A stretch of DNA of 64,000 bases from contig CM076145.1 of assembly GCA_038025085.1 (NCBI GenBank), forward strand, positions 15,659,000 through 15,722,999, given 5' to 3'. Origin of the DNA: Tetragonia tetragonoides (taxonomy: Eukaryota; Streptophyta; Magnoliopsida; Caryophyllales; Aizoaceae). This document shows, piece by piece, positions 57,655 to 64,000 of this stretch. Position numbers and translations under genes: made by a program. Numbering within the stretch: position 1 is the stretch's first letter; each line of letters begins with the position of its first letter. The notes below the pieces were generated by a model. The model was not told where the DNA came from. It did no database searches and saw only the letters and a list, made by a program, of their open reading frames with translations.

Positions 57655-59456
57655 ATGTCTGACGATGCAGTTGTTGGGTTTGAAGAAGGAAAGTCATGGC
57701 TACCAGCTCACATTTTACGCGAGGCTTGTGGTGATTTTAGCAAGGTTAGCAAAATTTTACATATTCAAGATTATTGACACTTTTTCGAAAATTATAAATG
57801 TGTATGTATGGGCATGATATATTTTGTCCATCTATCTCTCAAATTGCTTTCCCTGAGCAAGTGCGAGGTGATCACTCGCACATAGTTTGGATTTTCAAAA
57901 GCGCCCCATTTTTCTTTTTGATATTTTAAATACTAAAAGCAAAATTATTATTATTTTTTTTTTACAATTCAAATTTGCAACATTCTTTGTTTAGCTCTTC
58001 TATATGAGATGATTTTTGTATTTAAATAATTTTTTTCTTCTCATTTATTAATGACGACCCAATTTATAATTTAGCACAGGGCGATTAGAGATTTATAAAA
58101 ATTTTAATAAATTTTGGGACGGCCTGCTTGAAATTCTATATATACTAATATTTCATAAAACATTCATTTTCAGATATAATAAATCATTTTTCAAAGGAAT
58201 GGGTTTAGGTGTCTAAACGACACGTAATAAGTACTTGTGGTATCTGAGTAATATTTGTCTTTTAAAAACAATAATAATAATTTTTTCTACTACATGAAAT
58301 TTACATACTTCATAACTCATGGCAGAGTCATACTATTTGATATAGCATACCTCCTATCAAAAAAGAAAAAAAAAATGATACCTACCAATAGGTGATTTGA
58401 AATTGGAGGAGTTAATTACCATATGTACGTCCTTTTCTTTTTGATTGGGTAGCTAGGAAATTTAAACATATACTTCATGTAATTTGACTAAATTACCTAT
58501 GACAATTTTCTTTTCTTTTTTGATGGTATTTTCATAATAATAGATTTGTTGTCTCCATAATTTTGTCATACATCCGAATTTAATAATAAATTACATTTAG
58601 AAGCCGATGTGCCAAATAATGTATAATGGAATGTAACAGAGTATCCTTACTGCACAAGTTGTTCCTCACTTTTTTATGAAGAAAGAAAATTCTGTTAAAT
58701 TTAATTTGTATTCAAACCTTGGTGCTTTGGGGGTGGCTAGATGTTGGTTTGTGGGGTGGCTTTTGGCAAAATTAGATGTTTGACCAGTCCACTATCCAAT
58801 ATTGGTGTTTGGATGTTACCTTGTGAGATTGACTTTTGGGTTCCCACAGCCAACTTTTGAAAAGCCATGGAGGTTGGCTTATGGGTATTGGCTGGTGACA
58901 TTAATGTAGTTCAATGACATAATAGTCCAAGACTTGCAATTATTTACTTCTATGTCATCAAATCCTCAATCATATGAATGTCCTTATAGGTCATTTTACA
59001 TATAACCAGCTAATGTTACCAGCCAATATTACCAAACATCTCTTTTCAGAAATCCTATGTTACCAGCCGGTCAAATCAGCTAACACTACCAGCCATCGAC
59101 CACCAGCCACCAGCCATCAGCTAACAGCTAATGTCACCAGCCAATTGCCAAACAGAGCCTTTAATTTAATTAATTACTAATTACTCTAATAAGCTATAAA
59201 CCATTAATAACTCGTTGGTAACAGTCAAACAGCTAATAATGTAGATATGATTTGGAGTATTGATCCTTGACGGCAGAGATAGAGAGAGAAGCTTAAAATG
59301 TGTAGCAGATTTTATTCTTTGAAATGTTTACAATAATCTTTGACGAATATATGTAAATTCATTGTATTAACATAGGAGCAACTTGGACGTCGTGCAAGGC
59401 ATTACCAACATCATCACCATCATGCCAATGGATTGGAATCACAGCCACTCCCACCG
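57655..59456 (+). CDS. First two exons of an unrecognised plant gene
   Basis: ATG at 57655 follows a pyrimidine-rich leader. Exon 1 (57655-57744) encodes MSDDAVVGFEEGKSWLPAHI and ends at an AAG|GTTAGC donor in phase 0. Exon 2 (59376-59456) follows an ATAG acceptor, opens with EQLGRRARHYQHHHHHANGL, and ends at a CCG|GTATAG donor, again in phase 0. The joined reading is acidic at the N-terminus (GFEEGKSWLP resembles the start of plant proteins of unknown function I cannot name), then His-rich. Later exons are not in the window or are hidden beyond the copia element at 62104-64000. The first intron is 1631 bp and contains a probable word-filled TIR element. Phase-0 agreement and conserved-looking composition support a real gene, but no function is proposed. 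Confidence 0.6.
58720..59161. mobile_element. Probable TIR element filled with ACCAGCC words, inside the intron
   Basis: The left end (TTGGTGCTTTGGGGGTGGCT) and right end (AGCCAATTGCCAAACAGAGC) are roughly inverted. Near the right end ACCAGCC/TAACAGCTAATG words recur. No flanking duplication was identified. Confidence 0.5.
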
Positions 59457-60937
59457 GTATAGTTATCTGATCATCTCATTGTCTTTTATTTGTTTTAAAT
59501 GGTTGCTGTGAGTGGTTAGACATTTTTATTGCTTAAATAAGGTTAAGTATTCGAATCTTTGCAATAAAAACACCGCTTGTTGGAGCCACTCAATCGTATT
59601 AATTTGCCACAACATATTTAGTGTAAATTATATCTTATAATAGTTAATCCTATGTTTAATTGCTTATATTTCGACTTCATTGCCCCATAAACATATATAG
59701 TCACATCTTGGATATTACGAGTAGTAGATTATGTATGTCAGAGCTTAAAATGTCATTCCGCCACAAATTAAATTACCTTTAACCATCAAAATATGTTCTT
59801 GAATTGGATGAGGAGGGAGTACAAATTATAAGTGCTCCCTCCACCCTTATATAACCCAGGGGTTAAATTCCTCAGAAAAAATTCTCTTTTACCATTCTTA
59901 GCAGGGAGGTTCACTACTCTGCTTGAGCCCGTTATTATTGCTTGCGCCAAAAAGAAAAAACCAAAAAATGTTCTCAACACCTACAACAAAAAGATCGATA
60001 TTTGAAAATATAAAAACACATGAAAAATGGATACTTGATATTATTGTTGATGTATTCATGGGAATATTACAAATAAGTATATCTTCAAATTGTGCATCTT
60101 TGCACCTATAACATTTCACATGATAGAACATGTTCTGGTAGTCTAACTACAATAGTAATTTTTGTAAAGAGTTTTATTTGTACTTTCCTCTCACAAGTTT
60201 GGTAAATTCAATGAATCATACACATGTTAAACCCCAAACTAATCTTTCATCTTTTTGCTGATCTTTTTAATAGAGGAATATTTACTAGTACGAAGTTTTC
60301 TTTTGGCTCGTGATTTTAATTCCCTTTGCACCTAGATTGAAAAGAGAATTTGCTTTCGTACGGTAAACTTAAAATGGGAACGAGAATCTAATCATTTTGG
60401 CGATTCTCCAATCTATAATGATGATCATGGTCTAGAATTACTACCTTTACTTTGATACGAGCAATGCACAATCACTAGTAATAGCCTACAAACCATATAG
60501 ACCACGCAAGACAACAAGAAAAATCTTACAAAAAAGCTCAGCGCAAAGACCTGAAAAATTAAATCTATGACCTTTGTCATGATGAAACCTAATCTCGATC
60601 ATTACCAACTGTATCATCTATTTCAGGGAGAAACTATATAAATACTCCGTATCATACTCCTATCTCTCACAATTACCACTTTTTTAGAGATGAATTTAAA
60701 TTGACTCAACTTATTTTGTAAGAGGTGAGAACAATAATCTCAAACAATTAAATAACCTCTTTACCTCCTTTGGAACCAGAAAAACCATTCTTTATATTTC
60801 ATAATTATAATAAGGAGCATGCAAAGTAAAATAGTTGCTAGCCTACTTGGAAGTTGAAATTATGAACTCAGAAGGAATATTAATAAAAGAAAGTCAACAC
60901 CCCCCCAAAAAAAAGTTTATTGCGTATCGATAAAAAA

Positions 60938-61115
60938 CTTGTATAAGATGATTTTTTTTGTAACTTTTGCTTAGACGGGGTCACTTTTCAATGAAGCAAG
61001 CTAGGGTCATTTCTAAAAAAAGTTTAACCATAAGTGACCCCTATATTTCTAAATAGTGACCCCAATATTTTTTATGTGAGTTGGTCTCACACAAGACTTA
61101 CTATTTGTAGAATTA
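60938..61115. mobile_element. Dispersed MITE family 'GTGAGTTGGTCT', copy C
   Basis: It carries TAAGATG, GTAACTTTTGCTTAGACGG, TAAGTGACCCCTATATTTCT, AATAGTGACCCC and GTGAGTTGGTCTCACACAAG in the same order as copies A and B. Confidence 0.65.
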
Positions 61116-61131
61116 AAGTAAAAATTGTACG

Positions 61132-61249
61132 TTAATTAAGGGCAATGTTATTACCAGATTATAAAACACTATTGCCAGGTCATTTGCCTTTTGAAATTGA
61201 ACATGATAATAGCATTTATTGATCTGCCAATAACATCACCCTTAATTAA
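61132..61249. mobile_element. 118-bp foldback MITE
   Basis: The ends TTAATTAAGGGCAATGTTAT and ATAACATCACCCTTAATTAA are inverted copies, with 24 of 28 bases matching when extended to the neighbouring ATCTG. The AT-rich ends may include a TTAA or TAA duplication. The superfamily is open. Confidence 0.7.
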
Positions 61250-61825
61250 TAGCAAACCTCTACTTATAAGAAATAAAAAATAATAATAATAAAAACAAAA
61301 TGAGTTATATGCATGTATGCTCAATTGCTCATTATGGATGAATTTCAATGGTGATAAGATGACATAAACATAGCATCTTTTCTTTTCTTATTTTTATTTT
61401 AGTTCCGACAATAGTTACGCAAGACAGATTTTTTATACTCGAACAATTATTATCATTTATAGTTCATTTTCAACATAGGTCAAAGTCATATGATTAAGTT
61501 ATTAGCAGACAATCAGAATTCAGACATACATTTATTTAATATAAGTAGTAGTCTTTTTCTTTGATGTATTCAAAACTTTTCTACAATATCATCACAATAT
61601 GTAATTTCGACGTGATACCTATACGTACTTTGCAAGCTAGTGTTTTAATTTTATTTTTGAGCAATAAAATAAACGCCACAGAAACCTACATGAGGAATTA
61701 TTAAAGGCTAGATTCTCGTATGATACTCAACCTTAATGAACCCTGTCAGTTGATATAACTGCTCATGGGAGCATATACCCTTAGTTGAACACATGAACAC
61801 ATGATTGAACCCATGACGTATCCCC

Positions 61826-62053
61826 AAATCAACATCAACATTCAACATTATCGATTTCAAGGTTTCCAAAGAGGCTTTCGCCTAGGCAGAATAAGAAGGG
61901 GTCGGTTGTACGCAGCCAAACCCCTGTAACTCTGTGAGAGTCTCACAGAGAGTTTCTGTTTCCATTTGACCCGAAATAAATAAGACGTGTCAATAATTTT
62001 ATGAGCCATTTTGCTTTAATCCACAGTATATCGAAGTCAAAGGTAGTGAAGCC
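61826..62053 (-). mobile_element. Au-like SINE, copy 2
   Basis: The same blocks as copy 1 in the same orientation: AAATCAACATCAACATTCAA tail, GGCAGAATAAGAAGGGGTCG, GTTGTACGCAGCC, AACCCCTGTAA, GTTTCCATTTGACCC, TTTTATGAGCCATTTTG and AGTGAAGCC. It ends about 50 bases before the copia LTR at 62104. Confidence 0.65.
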
Positions 62054-62103
62054 AGCAAAAGTAGTGGCAAATCAGTGGTTCAAAAACGTTATATCATGAA
62101 GAC

Positions 62104-62404
62104 TGTAAGAAAACAAGAATTTGCTAATTCTTGTATTCACTCAATATATAAACAAAATAGGAGGAGAATAATAAGAATATAGGAAGTATAACAATCTGCT
62201 AAATTGTTTCACACTTTCTTCCTTAAATATCTGATTTACAACATCTCTTTTATAGACTTTCATATACTAAATTTACCAAAGGTATCTAATGAAACTCATT
62301 TATAACCTCCTAAGATGTTACAATTAATCTGCGGTTAATTGTGAATTGCTAAACACTTATTTACTATTCTTAGCTTATTTAATTCAAGTTTGTTTTCTTT
62401 AACA
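62104..62404 (-). repeat. 3' LTR of the second copia element (about 301 bp)
   Basis: On the minus strand it starts TGTTAAAGAAAACAAAC and ends TTGTTTTCTTACA. It directly follows a purine tract (TGAGGGGGCG on the minus strand, 62405-62414). The other LTR is beyond the window, so the outer border at 62104 is inferred from the TG/CA rule. Confidence 0.7.
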
Positions 62405-62425
62405 CGCCCCCTCAAACTTGAATTT

Positions 62426-64000
62426 TCATTTCGGAGCAACTACTCCGAGCATAGTCTTGAATTTCTCAAATAGATCAGCCTTAAGAGGCTTTGTCAAGAC
62501 ATCGGCAACTTGCTCTTCAGATTTGCAAAACTGAAGTTCAATCTCGTTTTCCTTAATCAGTTCTCTGATGTAATGATAACGAATATCAATGTGCTTAGAT
62601 CGACCATGAAACACGGGTTTCTTTGCTAGGGTCATAGCAGACATATTATCACAGTAAATAGTTGTTGGACTTTCTTCACGATGTTCTAGTTCTGCTAACA
62701 TTTTTCGTAGCCAAACTGCTTGACATGCTGCTGATGTTGCTGCTATATACTCAGCTTCCGCTGTCGATAAGGCTACTACTGCTTGCTTCTTTGACGACCA
62801 TGATATGACACTTCTACCCAGATAAAAGACATATTCAGAAGTGCTTTTGCGTGTATCAAGGTCACCAGCCCAATCACTATCGCTATACCCAACCAACTTG
62901 AAATTATCTGAGTTGGTATAGAAGATACCATGATCTCGAGTACCACTTATGTAACGGAGAATCCTCTTTGCTACTTGCAAGTGTGATTGATGTGGCTTCT
63001 CCATGTACCGACTAATCAATCCGACTCCATAGACAATATCAGGTCTTGTGGAAGTCAAATATCGAAGACTACCAACAATACTCTTGAAATAAGTTGGATT
63101 TACCAATTCTCCGCAACCTTCTTTCTTCATCTCGACTCTTTCTGCTACGGGGGTTCTAATAGGTGCTGCTGCATCCATCTTGAACTTTTTCAAAATATCA
63201 GTGGCATATTTATTTTGCGAAACAAATATACCTTCATTAGTTTGCTGCACTTCAATGCCGAGGAAATATGACATCAAACCCATGTCTGTCATCTCGAACT
63301 CGCTCATCATTGCTTCTTTAAATTCAGCAAACATCTCTTCACTATTCCTAGTGAAGATAAAATCATCAACATATAAGCACAATATCAAAAGATCACCATT
63401 TTCCTTTGACTTGACATACAATGTATGCTCATGTGGACATTTCTGAAAACCATCTTGCAATAAGTATGTATCTATGCGAGAATACCATGCACGAGGTGCT
63501 TGTTTTAAGCCATATAAGGCTTTCTTGAGGCGAGATACTTTGCTTTCACCTCCTTTCCTCACAAAACCTGGTGGTTGTTCAACATAAACTTCTTCTTGAA
63601 GTACACCATTCAAAAATGCCGATTTTACATCCATTTGATGAATTTTCCACTTATTTTGTGCTGCAAGAGACAACATTATTCGTACAGTATCCATTCTAGA
63701 AACAGGAGCAAATACCTCGAAATAGTCAGTTCCCGGCTTTTGCTTATAGCCTTTGACTACCAATCTTGCCTTATAACGGTCAACTTCACCATCTTGTCTA
63801 TATTTTGTCTTGTATACCCATTTAACTCCAATGGGCCTTTTTCCAGCTGGTAACAAAGTCAACTCCCAAGTTTCATTTTTCTCAATTGAGTTGATCTCCT
63901 CATTCATAGCTTGGATCCACCTTTCATGTGCTGCAGCATCTTCATATGAAACTGGATCGCAATCAGCAAATAAACAAAAATTTACGAGGGTCTCATCAGT
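62426..64000 (-). CDS. Copia Pol, RT and RNase H part, open to the window edge
   Basis: One uninterrupted frame runs from the window's right edge to a stop at 62426. It holds the RT domain start ([29 protein letters not shown]), [23 protein letters not shown], and the catalytic YVDD ([11 protein letters not shown]). RNase H has [27 protein letters not shown] and [14 protein letters not shown], and ends MLGVVAPK. The order and motifs are Ty1/copia, and the style suggests the Tork lineage. No stop or frameshift is present, so this part may still be functional. Gag, protease and integrase lie outside the window. It appears to sit in the second intron of the gene starting at 57655, on the opposite strand. 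Confidence 0.92.
   Translation of the reverse strand, partial: TDETLVNFCLFADCDPVSYEDAAAHERWIQAMNEEINSIEKNETWELTLLPAGKRPIGVKWVYKTKYRQDGEVDRYKARLVVKGYKQKPGTDYFEVFAPVSRMDTVRIMLSLAAQNKWKIHQMDVKSAFLNGVLQEEVYVEQPPGFVRKGGESKVSRLKKALYGLKQAPRAWYSRIDTYLLQDGFQKCPHEHTLYVKSKENGDLLILCLYVDDFIFTRNSEEMFAEFKEAMMSEFEMTDMGLMSYFLGIEVQQTNEGIFVSQNKYATDILKKFKMDAAAPIRTPVAERVEMKKEGCGELVNPTYFKSIVGSLRYLTSTRPDIVYGVGLISRYMEKPHQSHLQVAKRILRYISGTRDHGIFYTNSDNFKLVGYSDSDWAGDLDTRKSTSEYVFYLGRSVISWSSKKQAVVALSTAEAEYIAATSAACQAVWLRKMLAELEHREESPTTIYCDNMSAMTLAKKPVFHGRSKHIDIRYHYIRELIKENEIELQFCKSEEQVADVLTKPLKADLFEKFKTMLGVVAPK

Larger units (their letters stand above)
59457..61825. other. Presumed second intron of the gene at 57655, left part
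   Basis: No exon is recognised. The stretch contains two MITEs (60938-61115 and 61132-61249). Whether it is truly intronic depends on where the next exon lies. Confidence 0.35.

Overview
This is nuclear DNA from a flowering plant. It is AT-rich, host genes have introns, and most of the window is nested retrotransposons, DNA-transposon derivatives and tRNA-derived SINEs. Protein and repeat style suggest a eudicot, perhaps Caryophyllales, but species cannot be fixed by eye. No bacterial-type operon, CRISPR array, rRNA or functional tRNA gene was seen.

Host genes (all + strand): (1) the last three exons of an FZL-type chloroplast dynamin-like GTPase gene at 1968-3960, whose 5' part lies left of the window or in an intron carrying a SINE and a hairpin element; (2) a FANTASTIC FOUR (FAF) domain gene at 13829-14792, broken by an apparent +1 frameshift near 14140; (3) the first two exons of an unrecognised gene at 57655-59456, whose next intron seems to hold a SINE and a copia retrotransposon running off the right edge.

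Repeat layout: 1-12 kb holds small elements (Au-like SINE, two other SINEs, a LINE 3' fragment, several MITEs, and a 0.94-kb element with about 100-bp inverted ends). 16-18.1 kb holds a PIF-like MITE and an 819-bp CACTA element carrying a tRNA-like insert. 18.65-22.9 kb is a MITE split by a 4.0-kb 5'-truncated L1-type LINE. 24.9-37.6 kb is a non-autonomous long-LTR element (+) split by an almost intact Ty3/gypsy chromovirus (-). 37.6-40.6 kb is a cluster of TIR elements made of degenerate short words, including a hAT element. 41.2-50.4 kb is a decayed Ty1/copia element (-) split in gag by another non-autonomous LTR element (-). 51-57.4 kb holds LTR remnants, hAT elements and an inverted pair of one SINE family. 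62.1-64 kb is a second copia element with an open RT/RNase H frame.

Target-site duplications (TSDs) were located for both LTR elements of the first nest, both of the second nest, the two LINEs, two SINEs, the CACTA element and two hAT elements, so the insertion order can be read directly. I did not find a convincing new cellular system. The more unusual items are the frameshifted FAF gene, the two non-autonomous LTR families, the tRNA-like insert inside the CACTA element, and a recurring architecture in which different TIR elements are filled with degenerate repeats of one short word.
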